This document shows, one piece after another, positions 27,664 to 36,297 of a stretch of DNA of 57,364 bases. Numbering within the stretch: position 1 is the stretch's first letter; each line of letters begins with the position of its first letter. A program made the translations under genes and the position numbers. Origin of the DNA: Cryobacterium sp. Y57 (GTDB taxonomy: Bacteria > Actinomycetota > Actinomycetes > Actinomycetales > Microbacteriaceae); assembly GCF_002929505.1 (NCBI RefSeq), contig NZ_PJJL01000063.1, forward strand, positions 1 to 57,364. Reading direction: 5' to 3'. A model generated the notes under the pieces. That model was not told the DNA's origin, did not search any database, and worked only from the letters and a program-made list of their open reading frames with translations.

Positions 27664-27713
27664 GAGCAGTCTCGGCTTTTGGCCGTGAATCTCACAAAGA
27701 ACCGAAACTGCTC
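27664..27713 (-). terminator. Inter-gene hairpin between metQ and metN
   Basis: Arms GAGCAGTTTCGG and CCGAGACTGCTC (minus strand) pair over 12 positions with one G-U, enclosing 26 bases. It starts 18 bases after the metQ stop. It may stabilise the metQ end of the message or partly stop transcription, giving more binding protein than transporter, as is common for importers. Confidence 0.6.
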
Positions 27714-27731
27714 GCGCGGTAGCGCTGATGC

Positions 27732-28622
27732 TTACTTCTGAGCCTTAGTGTCGGCCTCGACCGCGACGCGCGACGCTTCAAGCTCGGAAACGGGCGTCGT
27801 CAACAGCACTGCCGTATCGCCGGACGCTTCGCGAACGCCATCCTGAACGGCCTTCGTGGTCTGGTAGATCTCGACGAGCTTCTGGTATGTCGCGTTGTCT
27901 TTGTCCTCGGCACGCGCTGCAAAGACGTTCGCATAGGGCACGGACTTGGCGTCGGCCGGGTCGTCCTGGGCGATGGCGTCCGAGAAGCTGAGCCCGGCTT
28001 TTCCAACAAACTCGTTGTTGACGATCGCGGCGGCGACGTCGGGTAGCGAGGTCGTCGTGAGCGACGCGTCGAGAGCCGTCACTTTCACCCGCGAGGCGGC
28101 GGTGTCGATGTCGTCGAGCGACGACGAAATCGTGCCACCGTCGGTGAGCTCGATCAGACCGGCTGATTGGAGTACGACGAGGGCGCGGGCCATGTTGCTC
28201 TGGTCATTGGGCACGGCGACCGTGTCGCCCTTCTGAATCTCATCGACGCTGGTGTACTGCGTGGAATAGAGACCCAGCGGGTAGATTGCGGTGGCGCCGA
28301 TTGCCGAGAGGTCCTGGCTGCTCGCCACGTTGTAGTTGGCGAGGTAGACGATGGTCTGAAATTGATTGAGGTCGATTTCGCCGGCGGTCAGGGCGGGGTT
28401 CGGCTGCTCGTAGGTCGCGAAGTTGACCAGGTCGACCGTGATCCCTGCGTCGGCGGCGGCTTCCTTGAATACGCCCCAGTACGGTTCGCTCTCGTCGACG
28501 ACACCGATTTTCACGACATCTTCATCACCAGCGGCGCCTGCGCACCCGGCTAGCAGTGCCGCAAGCGGCAGGATCGCGAGTGCGGCCAGTACGGACTTCT
28601 TGAGGGAACGTGGCTTTTTCAT
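27732..28622 (-). CDS. metQ: Methionine-binding lipoprotein MetQ
   Basis: Lipid-anchored substrate-binding protein of the importer, 296 residues. It has a positively charged N-terminus, a hydrophobic stretch and a lipobox ALLAGC with the acylated Cys27. The NLPA-family body is clear: VVKIGVVDESEPYW, then EIDLNQFQTIVYL, AIYPLGLYSTQYTSVDEI and VAVPNDQSNMARALVVLQSAGLI. The ATG at 28622 begins exactly at the signal peptide; a frame upstream is not coding. It is the first gene of its operon, behind a structured leader. Confidence 0.95.
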   Translation of the reverse strand: MKKPRSLKKSVLAALAILPLAALLAGCAGAAGDEDVVKIGVVDESEPYWGVFKEAAADAGITVDLVNFATYEQPNPALTAGEIDLNQFQTIVYLANYNVASSQDLSAIGATAIYPLGLYSTQYTSVDEIQKGDTVAVPNDQSNMARALVVLQSAGLIELTDGGTISSSLDDIDTAASRVKVTALDASLTTTSLPDVAAAIVNNEFVGKAGLSFSDAIAQDDPADAKSVPYANVFAARAEDKDNATYQKLVEIYQTTKAVQDGVREASGDTAVLLTTPVSELEASRVAVEADTKAQK

Positions 28623-28674
28623 GGAGGTTCTCTTTCGCTGTGTGAATTCCCCGAGAGCGCCGATGGCGATAATA

Positions 28675-28733
28675 GGCACAGCGATTATTTGGGCACAGAG
28701 CAACCCCGGGTATTGGGGGTGGGGGTCTGTGCC
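28675..28733 (-). promoter_or_regulatory. Structured leader upstream of metQ with competing stems
   Basis: On the minus strand GGCACAGA (28733-28726) can pair perfectly with TCTGTGCC (28699-28692), or its first seven bases with a second CTGTGCC at 28681-28675. The two pairings exclude each other. The loop is very C-rich (CCCCCACCCCC). The position, 53 bases before the metQ start, fits a regulatory leader; it does not match SAM-I, SAM-II or SAM-IV riboswitch patterns that I know. It could also be the terminator of the ABC-F gene upstream. Confidence 0.4.
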
Positions 28734-28821
28734 GCAGCTCTGCGAGGCACTCAACAACGATACGCGCCGAAACTGCGACGCGTGGGCCTTCCGGACACAC
28801 TGCGTCACAGTTTCTGCGACG

Positions 28822-30615
28822 TTAGCCCTCGATCAACTCAGTAAGTTCGACCCAGCGCGTTTCGAGCGTGGCGATGGTCTCTTCGAGTTCGGTCAGCTTC
28901 ACGCCGAGCTCGCTGAGACCGGCAAAATCGAACTGGTCGTGCGTGGCGAGTTTCTCATGTTTCTGGGCGATGCGCTCCTGCAGCTTGACCACCTTGCGGT
29001 CGATCGATCCGAGCTCCTTCTGGGCGTTGCGCAGTTCAGCGCCGCCGAGGGTGGGGATCTTCTTGTTCGCGCTGGCGGCATCCGCGGGGGTTCCGGAGGC
29101 CGGGCCGGCGACGGCCTTGCGGCGCACCTCGAGATACTGGTCGACGCCGCCGGGCAGGTGGCGAAAGCCGCCGTCCATGACCGCGTACTGGTTGTCGGTG
29201 ACGCGCTCGATGAGATACCGGTCGTGCGAGACAACCAGCAGGGTGCCGGGAAAGGAATCGAGCAGGTCTTCCATCGCTGCGAGCATGTCGGTGTCGAGGT
29301 CGTTGGTGGGCTCGTCGAGAATGAGCACGTTGGGTTCGTCGAGCACGATCAGCAGCAGCTGCAGGCGACGCTTCTGACCACCCGAGAGGTCCTTGACCTG
29401 GGTGGTGAGCTGGGCGCTGAGAAAGCCCATACGTTCGAGCATCTGCCCCGGCGTGATCTCCTTGCCGCCGGCCATGTAGCTGGTCTTCTGCCGGCCGATG
29501 ACGTCGCTGACGCGGTCATTGCGAATCTCATCGAGTTCGAACAATTGCTGGGTGAGCACGGCAACCTTGATGGTCTTGCCGCGCTTCACTTGGCCGGTCG
29601 TAGGCTGCAGCGTGCCGGCGACCAGGTTCAGCAGGGTGGACTTGCCGGCACCGTTGACGCCCATGATGCCGGTGCGTTCCCCTGGCGCGATGCGCCAGGT
29701 GATGTCATTGAGAACGGTCTTCTCGCCGAACTTCACGCCGATGTCGATGAGGTCGACGACGTCCTTGCCGAGGCGCTGCATCGCCATGGACTGCATCGAG
29801 ACGGTGTCGCGGGGCGGCGGCTCGTTTTCGATCAGCACGTTCGCGGCATCGATGCGGAACTTAGGCTTCGCGGTGCGGGCCGGGGCGCCGCGGCGCAGCC
29901 AGGCCAGTTCCTTTTTCATGAGGTTTTGGCGCTTGGATTCGACGACGGAACTCATGCGGTCGCGCTCCACACGCTGCAGGATGTAGGCGGCGTAGCCACC
30001 CTCGAAGGGCTCGATGAGGCGGTCGTGCACCTCCCAGGTGATGTTGCAGACCTCGTCGAGGAACCACCGGTCGTGGGTGACGACCACGAGCCCGCCGCTC
30101 TGCGCGGCCCAACGGGTCTTGAGGTGCCCGGCGAGCCAGGAAATGCCCTCGACGTCGAGGTGGTTGGTGGGCTCGTCCAGGAAGATCACGTCGTAGTCGC
30201 CGATGAGTACGGCAGCCAAGGCCACCCGGCGGCGCTGGCCACCGGAGAGGTCGTCGACGAGGGCGTCCCACGGAATGTCGCGCACCAAGCCGCCGATGAC
30301 GTCGCGCACCTTGGCGTCGCCCGCCCAAACGTGTTCCTCGATGCTGCCGACGATGGTGTGGCCGACGGTCTGGCCCGAGGCAAGGTCATCGGACTGGTCC
30401 AGCATGCCGATCGTGACACCGCGACGGCGGGTGACCCGTCCCTCATCGGGTTCCATACGGCCGGCCAGCAGGCGCATGAGGGTTGACTTGCCGTCGCCGT
30501 TCTTGCCGACGACGCCGATGCGGTCGCCCTCGTTGAGGCCGGCAGTGACGCTGTCGAAGATGACGCGGGTGGGAAATTCGAGGTGCAGGGACTCAGCCCC
30601 GAGAAGATGTGCCAT
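28822..30615 (-). CDS. ABC-F family ATPase (Uup/EttA-like)
   Basis: Soluble protein with two ABC domains and no membrane part; ABC-F proteins act on the ribosome in translation or antibiotic protection. The 597 residues include Walker A GKNGDGKST near 38 and GVNGAGKST near 320, signatures DDLSGGQRRRVALA and KDLSGGQKRRLQLL, and Walker B LDEPTNHLD and LDEPTNDLD. The interdomain linker is basic. The last ~70 residues form a coiled coil, a Uup-type trait, which suggests DNA or ribosome association rather than drug resistance. The exact subgroup is uncertain. Confidence 0.92.
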   Translation of the reverse strand: MAHLLGAESLHLEFPTRVIFDSVTAGLNEGDRIGVVGKNGDGKSTLMRLLAGRMEPDEGRVTRRRGVTIGMLDQSDDLASGQTVGHTIVGSIEEHVWAGDAKVRDVIGGLVRDIPWDALVDDLSGGQRRRVALAAVLIGDYDVIFLDEPTNHLDVEGISWLAGHLKTRWAAQSGGLVVVTHDRWFLDEVCNITWEVHDRLIEPFEGGYAAYILQRVERDRMSSVVESKRQNLMKKELAWLRRGAPARTAKPKFRIDAANVLIENEPPPRDTVSMQSMAMQRLGKDVVDLIDIGVKFGEKTVLNDITWRIAPGERTGIMGVNGAGKSTLLNLVAGTLQPTTGQVKRGKTIKVAVLTQQLFELDEIRNDRVSDVIGRQKTSYMAGGKEITPGQMLERMGFLSAQLTTQVKDLSGGQKRRLQLLLIVLDEPNVLILDEPTNDLDTDMLAAMEDLLDSFPGTLLVVSHDRYLIERVTDNQYAVMDGGFRHLPGGVDQYLEVRRKAVAGPASGTPADAASANKKIPTLGGAELRNAQKELGSIDRKVVKLQERIAQKHEKLATHDQFDFAGLSELGVKLTELEETIATLETRWVELTELIEG

Positions 30616-30658
30616 AGCCGCCCAGTTTACGGCACGGCCGCGGCCCCCGGATCAGCGA

Positions 30659-30750
30659 GCATAACTCCTGCAATTTGCCACCGTGCTTTCTAGGTCCCCC
30701 GGAATGACGCGGGCGTTTCGCCACTGTCCGGCAGATTGCAGGAGTTATGC
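30659..30750. repeat. Palindromic intergenic repeat, copy 1
   Basis: A 92-bp unit with 21-bp inverted ends: GCATAACTCCTGCAATTTGCC at left and its complement at right with one mismatch. The interior (about 50 bp) is GC-rich. It fills the gap between ispE and the ABC-F gene. The same ends recur at 50131-50228. The size and layout resemble REP/MITE-type small mobile repeats. It also holds any ispE terminator or ABC-F promoter, since little other space remains. Confidence 0.8.
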
Positions 30751-30760
30751 CCGGAAGGGA

Positions 30761-31696
30761 CTAGTCGTTGATGAGGCGAGCACCGTGCACCGGGCCGGTG
30801 GCGCGCACGACGCGCAAGCGACTGGCCGAGAGCGCGACCTGCAATTCGAGCGCGCTGTCGGCATCCGCGACCAGAAAAGCCACGGTCGGGCCCGAACCCG
30901 AGAGGATACCGGCGAGGGCGCCGTTTTCTTCGCCGAGCTGCAGCACCTTACCGAGGCCCGGGACGAGGTGCAGTGCGGGGGCTTGCAGATCGTTGTGCAG
31001 CACGTCGGCGAGCATATGCGGGTCGCCTGCTCGCAACGCCTGCAGCACGTTCGCGTCGACACTGGGCTGGTGTTCCGCCGGAAAGATGTCCTGGGCGTGG
31101 CGGTCGCGGTGCCGGTCGAGCTCGTGGTAAACCCCGGGAGTCGACATTCCAAAGTCGGCCAGGGCGAGTACCCATTGAAACTTGCCCTTGGCCAGTGCCG
31201 GGCTGAGCTGGTCGCCCCGGCCGGTACCGATGGCGGTGCCACCGGTGAACGAGAACGGTACGTCGGCGCCGAGCGTGGTGGCAATGGCGAGGAGTTCGTC
31301 TTTGCTGGCGCTGGTGCCCCAAAGGGCGTCGCAGGCGAGCAGGGTAGCTGCGGCATCCGCCGAGCCACCACCCATTCCGCCGGCGATCGGAACGTTCTTT
31401 TCCACCTCGAGGTGTACGCCGCCGCGGTAGCCGGCCTTGCGGGCAAGGGCCCGAGCTGCCTTGATGACCAGGTTGGTGCCGCCGACGGCGAGGCCGGAAG
31501 TATCGATGCTGCCGCTGAACTCGACGGAGAAGTCGGAGGCCGGGCTGGCCCTGACCTCTTCGAACAGCGAAACGGCCTGGTAGGCGGTCGCGAGGTCGTG
31601 ATAACCGTCTTCCATTACGGCGCCGACTTTGAGGAAGACGTTGACTTTGCCGGGGGCCCGCGCGTGCACAACGGTGGTACCGGCGGACGTGATCAT
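30761..31696 (-). CDS. ispE: 4-diphosphocytidyl-2-C-methyl-D-erythritol kinase
   Basis: GHMP kinase of the MEP isoprenoid pathway; phosphorylates the 2-hydroxyl of CDP-methylerythritol. The 311-residue product has the N-terminal [13 protein letters not shown], the ATP-binding [20 protein letters not shown] near 105 and a late [10 protein letters not shown] segment. The usual rsmA-ispE order holds, but a 196-base gap separates them here, so ispE may have its own promoter. Confidence 0.95.
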   Translation of the reverse strand: MITSAGTTVVHARAPGKVNVFLKVGAVMEDGYHDLATAYQAVSLFEEVRASPASDFSVEFSGSIDTSGLAVGGTNLVIKAARALARKAGYRGGVHLEVEKNVPIAGGMGGGSADAAATLLACDALWGTSASKDELLAIATTLGADVPFSFTGGTAIGTGRGDQLSPALAKGKFQWVLALADFGMSTPGVYHELDRHRDRHAQDIFPAEHQPSVDANVLQALRAGDPHMLADVLHNDLQAPALHLVPGLGKVLQLGEENGALAGILSGSGPTVAFLVADADSALELQVALSASRLRVVRATGPVHGARLIND

Positions 31697-31892
31697 GCTT
31701 TTAACTTAGCCCAGCCGCTTAGCCTCTAGCGACGCGGCCAGTACCGGCTACGCTGGCGCTGCCCCCTAAGCCCGCGTAATGTCGGCGGTGCAATCTCGGC
31801 GGCCACGGTTAGACGCTGACACGTCAGTGAAACGGATGTTCGCCGCGCGACTTTTGCGCAGAAAACACGGCGGCCAAAGATCGAACTGTTTT

Positions 31893-32768
31893 CTAGTTCT
31901 CGGGCCAGACCCGGGCGATGGCCAGAAAGTCATGAACGGTGAGCTGCTCTCCCCGCGTCGTCGGGTCGATACCCGCCGCGCTCATCACGGCAGCCGCCGC
32001 TGCTGAGTCCCCGAGAACGACCGACAGGGATTGCCGCAGCATCTTGCGTCGCTGCTGAAAAGCAGCGTCGACGAGCGCGAAGGTTTTGCGGCGCAGTTCT
32101 TCGGATTCCAGCGGTGCCGCGCGGCGTTCGAAGGCGATCAGGATCGAATCGACGTTCGGAACCGGCCAGAATACCTGCCGGCTCACCTTGCCGGCGGTGC
32201 GGAAATCGCCGTACCAGGCGGCTTTGACGCTCGGGCTTCCATAGATCTTATTGCCGGGCGGGGCGGCGAGACGTTCGCCGACCTCGGCCTGCACCATGAC
32301 GACACCGGCTCGGATCGACGAGAAGTGTTCGAGCAGGTAGAGCAACACCGGTACCGAGACGTTATAGGGCAGGTTGGCGACGAGCCGGGTGGGGTCGCCG
32401 GGCAGCTCGGTGATCTTCAGGGCGTCGGCGCGAATGACGGTGAGCTGGGCGCCCGGCTGCATGAGTTCGACGGTCAGTGGCAACTGCTCGGCCAGGCGGT
32501 CGTCGATTTCGACGGCGACGACGCTGGCACCGATCTCGAGCATGCCGAGCGTGAGCGAGCCGAGGCCGGGGCCGACCTCGACGACGGTGTCACCGGGTGC
32601 GACGGCGGCGACCTTCACGATGCGCCGCACAGTGTTGCCGTCGATGACGAAGTTCTGGCCGAGCTTCTTGGTCGGATTGACACCGAGCATCTCGGCGAGG
32701 TCGCGAATCTCGGCGGGTCCGAGAAGGGTCTTGACGGGTTTCGCCTCCTCAGCGGTTCCGTCGGTCAT
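31893..32768 (-). CDS. rsmA: 16S rRNA (adenine1518/1519-N6)-dimethyltransferase
   Basis: Dimethylates two adjacent adenosines in helix 45 of 16S rRNA; also called KsgA. The 291-residue product has KKLGQNFVIDGNTVRRIV, the SAM-binding VVEVGPGLGSLTLGML near 63, the acidic VAVEIDDRLAEQL and the catalytic NLPYNVS near 133. Its start overlaps the tatD stop by 4 bases, so metG-tatD-rsmA form one translational chain. Confidence 0.96.
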   Translation of the reverse strand: MTDGTAEEAKPVKTLLGPAEIRDLAEMLGVNPTKKLGQNFVIDGNTVRRIVKVAAVAPGDTVVEVGPGLGSLTLGMLEIGASVVAVEIDDRLAEQLPLTVELMQPGAQLTVIRADALKITELPGDPTRLVANLPYNVSVPVLLYLLEHFSSIRAGVVMVQAEVGERLAAPPGNKIYGSPSVKAAWYGDFRTAGKVSRQVFWPVPNVDSILIAFERRAAPLESEELRRKTFALVDAAFQQRRKMLRQSLSVVLGDSAAAAAVMSAAGIDPTTRGEQLTVHDFLAIARVWPEN

Positions 32769-33748
32769 GCCAGACCTCCATGGGGGGCCTGGTCTGGGCG
32801 CGGAACATCGTGAGCCGCGGTGACCGGCTCCGCATCCCAGCGCCCGTAGACCAGTTCCGTGTTGGCGGTGATTTGAGCGGAGAGCAGGGAGACATCCGTT
32901 TCGAGGTGAGCGGCCATGCCGCGCAGCGTGTTGGGCAGCAGGTACGGCGCATTGGGTCGGCCGCGGTAGGGCAGCGGGGTGAGGAACGGGGCATCCGTTT
33001 CGACCAGCAGCAGGTTGCGCGGGGCGGCGGACAGGGCGGCGCGCAAGTTGTCGGCGTTTTTGAACGTGACATTTCCGGCAAAGGACATGTACCAGCCTCG
33101 CGCGGCACAGATTCGGGCCATGTCGGCGTCGCCAGAGAAGCAGTGAAAGACGGTTCGTTCGGGGGCGCCGACCTTGAGCAGCGTTTCGATCACAGCCTCG
33201 TGGGCATCGCGGTCGTGAATCTGCAGCGCGAGGTTGTTCTTCTTGGCGATGCGAATGTGCGCCTCAAAGGAGCGAAACTGGGCGGCGCGACCCGCTTCGG
33301 GAGTACGAAAAAAGTCGAGCCCGGTCTCGCCGACGGCGACCACGCGCGGCTGCCCGGCGAGTTCGTCGATCGCGGCGATGGCGTCGTCGAGGGCGCCGGC
33401 TTCTTCAAGAGCAGGCGCCTCGTTGGGGTGGATCGCGACCGCGGCGAGCATGCGCGGTTCGTTCAGTGCCGCGGCGGCCGACCAGCGTGAGGTTTCGACG
33501 TCGCCGCCGACCTGGATGACACCGCGAACGCCAACGCTCGAGGCGCGGTCGAGCTGTTCCCGATAGCTGAGCGGATACTCGCCGTCGGCGATCTCGAGAT
33601 GGGTGTGGTTGTCGTAGACGGGCACCGTGAGCGGCTCCGGCAATGGCGGGTAGCTCAGGTCGCGGCGCGCGGTGTTCTCGCGGCGGCGAATAGCGCTGCC
33701 GTAACCGTCGACGCCTCCGTCGAGCCCGGCCAGCGAGTCGCTAGCCAT
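32765..33748 (-). CDS. TatD-family metal-dependent hydrolase (DNase)
   Basis: Metal-dependent nuclease of the amidohydrolase fold, 327 residues. Metal ligands are visible in DNHTHLE (His48, His50), VGETGLDFFRTPE, LQIHDRDAHEA, VFHCFSGDADMA and LLVETDAPFLTP. The first ~40 residues precede the fold; an internal GTG start is possible, but the ATG at 33748 overlaps the metG stop by 8 bases, fitting translational coupling. The C-terminus overlaps rsmA. Proposed roles in the family include 3'-5' DNA trimming and quality control; its role here is not shown. Confidence 0.93.
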   Translation of the reverse strand: MASDSLAGLDGGVDGYGSAIRRRENTARRDLSYPPLPEPLTVPVYDNHTHLEIADGEYPLSYREQLDRASSVGVRGVIQVGGDVETSRWSAAAALNEPRMLAAVAIHPNEAPALEEAGALDDAIAAIDELAGQPRVVAVGETGLDFFRTPEAGRAAQFRSFEAHIRIAKKNNLALQIHDRDAHEAVIETLLKVGAPERTVFHCFSGDADMARICAARGWYMSFAGNVTFKNADNLRAALSAAPRNLLLVETDAPFLTPLPYRGRPNAPYLLPNTLRGMAAHLETDVSLLSAQITANTELVYGRWDAEPVTAAHDVPRPDQAPHGGLA

Positions 33749-35312
33749 CGGTTGGCTCCACGATCGATTCGATACGTGGGAACAGTGGTTCGAGCGGGCT
33801 CACCTGGGAGCCGCCTGCCCATTCCCAGGCCCGGTCGACGCGCTGGTCTGCGAGGGCGCCGTCGCCGCCGAGAGCGTTCCACAGTTTGGCGGTGGCGATG
33901 GGGATGACCGGCGAGAGCAGCACGGTGAGGGTGCCGAGACCGCGTACGGCGGTGTGCAGCACTGTTTCCAGTCGCGCTCGCGTTTCGGAGTTCTTGGCCA
34001 GCGCCCACGGCTCCTGCAGGGTGATGTAGCCGTTGAGCTCATCGACGAGTTCCCACACGCTGGCCAGTGCGTCGTGGATGGCGAGAGTCTCGATGAAGGC
34101 ACCAGCGGCATCCGTCACCCGCTTTTCGGTCGCTGCAATCGCGAGGTCGGCGGCCAAAAGCTCGCCGCTGACGGGCACGATGCCGTCGCAGTAGCGCACC
34201 ACCATGGCGGTCACGCGGGAGGCGAGGTTACCGAAGCCGTTGGCGAGCTCGGACTGGTACCGGGCCGAGAGGTCTTCCCAGCTGAACGAGCCGTCCTGGC
34301 CGAAGCTGATGGCGCGCATGAAGTAATAACGAAAGGCGTCGGAGCCGAACGTGTCGGTGATTTGGCTCGGGGCGATTCCGGTGAGCTTGGACTTGCTCAT
34401 CTTCTCGCCGCCGACCAGTAGCCAGCCGTGGCCGAAAACCTGCTTGGGCACCTCGATGCCGGCGGCCATGAGCATGGCCGGCCAGATGACGGCATGAAAG
34501 CGCAGAATGTCCTTGCCGACGATGTGCGTGGCTGGCCAGCGGCTCGCGAACTCCTCATCGTTTTGACCGTAACCGGCCGCGGTGATGTAGTTCAGTAGAG
34601 CGTCGAACCAGACGTAGACGACGTGTGATTGATCCCAGGGCACCTTGATGCCCCAGTCAAAGCTCGAGCGGGAGATCGACAGGTCGGACAGGCCGCGCTT
34701 GACGAAGGACATGACCTCATTTCGCGCCGCCTCCGGCTGCACGAAATTGGGGTTTTCTTCGTACAAAGCAAGCAACCGGTCAGCGAAGGCGCTCATCTTG
34801 AAGAAGTAGTTCTTCTCGTGCAGCAGCTCGACCGGCTTGGAGTGGATCGCGCAGACCAGCTGGCCGACGTACTCCCCGGTGCCGTCGACCAGGTCGGTGG
34901 CCTGTTTGTACTCTTCGCACCCGACGCAGTAGTACCCCTCATACTCGCCGGTGTAGATGTGACCCTCATCGTGCAGGTGCTGGAGAAACTTCTGCGCGTT
35001 CACCTCGTGGCGTTCGTCCGTCGTGCGGATGAAGTCGTCGTTGTTAATATTGACGGTCTCCAGCAGCGGCTTCCAGGCGGTTTCAACCAAACGGTCGGCC
35101 CATTCCTTGGGGGTGACGCCGTTGGCGATCGCCGTGCGCAGAATCTTCTGGCCGTGTTCGTCGGTGCCGGTCAATAGCCAGGCGTCGTCACCCGACTGCC
35201 GGTGCCAGCGCGCGAGAACGTCGGCCGCCACCTCCGTGTAGGCGTGCCCGATGTGCGGCACATCATTCACGTAGAAAATGGGCGTGGTGATGTAGAAAGA
35301 ACCTGCGGACAT
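33741..35312 (-). CDS. metG: Methionine-tRNA ligase
   Basis: Class I synthetase charging tRNA-Met, 523 residues. HIGH is at 20-23 (VPHIGHAYTE) and KMSKS near 306 (GGEKMSKSKLTG). One zinc knuckle appears to remain (CVGC near residue 130, then CAIH). The C-terminal half is the helical anticodon-binding domain. No C-terminal tRNA-binding (EMAP-like) extension is present, as in many actinobacteria. It is the first gene of the metG-tatD-rsmA unit. Confidence 0.97.
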   Translation of the reverse strand: MSAGSFYITTPIFYVNDVPHIGHAYTEVAADVLARWHRQSGDDAWLLTGTDEHGQKILRTAIANGVTPKEWADRLVETAWKPLLETVNINNDDFIRTTDERHEVNAQKFLQHLHDEGHIYTGEYEGYYCVGCEEYKQATDLVDGTGEYVGQLVCAIHSKPVELLHEKNYFFKMSAFADRLLALYEENPNFVQPEAARNEVMSFVKRGLSDLSISRSSFDWGIKVPWDQSHVVYVWFDALLNYITAAGYGQNDEEFASRWPATHIVGKDILRFHAVIWPAMLMAAGIEVPKQVFGHGWLLVGGEKMSKSKLTGIAPSQITDTFGSDAFRYYFMRAISFGQDGSFSWEDLSARYQSELANGFGNLASRVTAMVVRYCDGIVPVSGELLAADLAIAATEKRVTDAAGAFIETLAIHDALASVWELVDELNGYITLQEPWALAKNSETRARLETVLHTAVRGLGTLTVLLSPVIPIATAKLWNALGGDGALADQRVDRAWEWAGGSQVSPLEPLFPRIESIVEPTDG

Positions 35313-35372
35313 GCGTTCATCTTATGCGGCGAGCGCTTATGGTCTGGCCCGGTTACGCCCGGGGGTGTCAGA

Positions 35373-36236
35373 TCAGCCGAGCGGAAAGGCCGAGCGGTCG
35401 GGTTTCGGCAGCGGCGCGCCCGCCCTGGCCTGCAGGGCATGCTCGTAGAGTTCACGCTTGCCGAGCCCGCTGGCGGCCGATACGTCGGCTGCAGCGTCTT
35501 TCAAACGGATGCCGCCGGCCACCAGTTGCAGCACCTCCGCTACCCCCACGGCTAGGTCCAATACCCGCACTTCGGCGCCCGCAACGACGATACAGATTTC
35601 GCCGCGCACCCCCGCAGCCGCCCACTCGGCCAGTTCGCTCGCCGTGCCACGTTTGACTTCCTCGAAGAACTTGGTCAATTCCCGGCAAACCACGACCCGG
35701 CGGTCAGCGCCGAGCGTTGTGGCCAGATCGGTCAGGGAGTCGGCAAGACGATTGGGCGATTCAAAGAACACCATGGTGCGACGTTCGGCAGCGAGCTCAC
35801 GCAGCAGTTTGACCCGCTCGCCGTGCTTGCGCGGCAGAAACCCCTCAAAGGTGAACCGGTCCGTCGGAAGCCCCGAGACGGCAAGAGCGGTCAGCACAGC
35901 CGAGGGTCCCGGCAGGGCCGTGACCTGCACGCCAGCTGCGGCTGCGGCATCCACTAAGTGAAAACCCGGGTCAGAAACGGTGGGCATTCCGGCGTCACTG
36001 AGCACCAGAATGTCGACATCGCGGGCCAGTTCGACGAGTTCGGCTGCCTTGCCGCGTTCGTTGTGGTCGTGCAGGGCAATGAGTCTTGGCCGATTTTCGA
36101 TCCCGAGGGCCTTGAGCAGGTGCACGGTGACGCGGGTGTCCTCGGCCGCCACGATGGTGATCGTGCTCAGGGTCTCGATGAGGCGCCGGGAAGCGTCGCC
36201 GAGGTTTCCGATCGGGGTGGCAGCAAGGATGATCAT
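35373..36236 (-). CDS. rsmI: 16S rRNA (cytidine1402-2'-O)-methyltransferase
   Basis: Methylates the ribose of C1402 in the ribosomal P site. The 287-residue product has the tetrapyrrole-methylase fold: ILAATPIGNLGDASRRLIE at the start, IVAAEDTRVT, LVLSDAGMPTVSDPGFHLV, ALPGPSAVLTALAVSGL and FVFFESPNRL-like residues. I moved the start to the ATG at 36236, where family similarity begins. It is divergent from the mannosyltransferase with under 60 bases between, the arrangement also seen in mycobacteria. Confidence 0.95.
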   Translation of the reverse strand: MIILAATPIGNLGDASRRLIETLSTITIVAAEDTRVTVHLLKALGIENRPRLIALHDHNERGKAAELVELARDVDILVLSDAGMPTVSDPGFHLVDAAAAAGVQVTALPGPSAVLTALAVSGLPTDRFTFEGFLPRKHGERVKLLRELAAERRTMVFFESPNRLADSLTDLATTLGADRRVVVCRELTKFFEEVKRGTASELAEWAAAGVRGEICIVVAGAEVRVLDLAVGVAEVLQLVAGGIRLKDAAADVSAASGLGKRELYEHALQARAGAPLPKPDRSAFPLG

Positions 36237-36297
36237 GCTGCAATTCTCGCAGCACCAGCCGAACATTCGTTCTTCGCTCGCTCGCTACGATGGTGTG

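Noticed and set aside
28623..28821. SAM riboswitch in the metQ leader
   Set aside because: A GAGTGCC stretch recalls SAM-IV, but the conserved core and pairing pattern are missing.
28423..30486. 687-residue open frame antisense to the ABC-F gene
   Set aside because: Shadow of a high-GC gene; no start signal or recognisable motif, while the opposite strand has complete ABC motifs.
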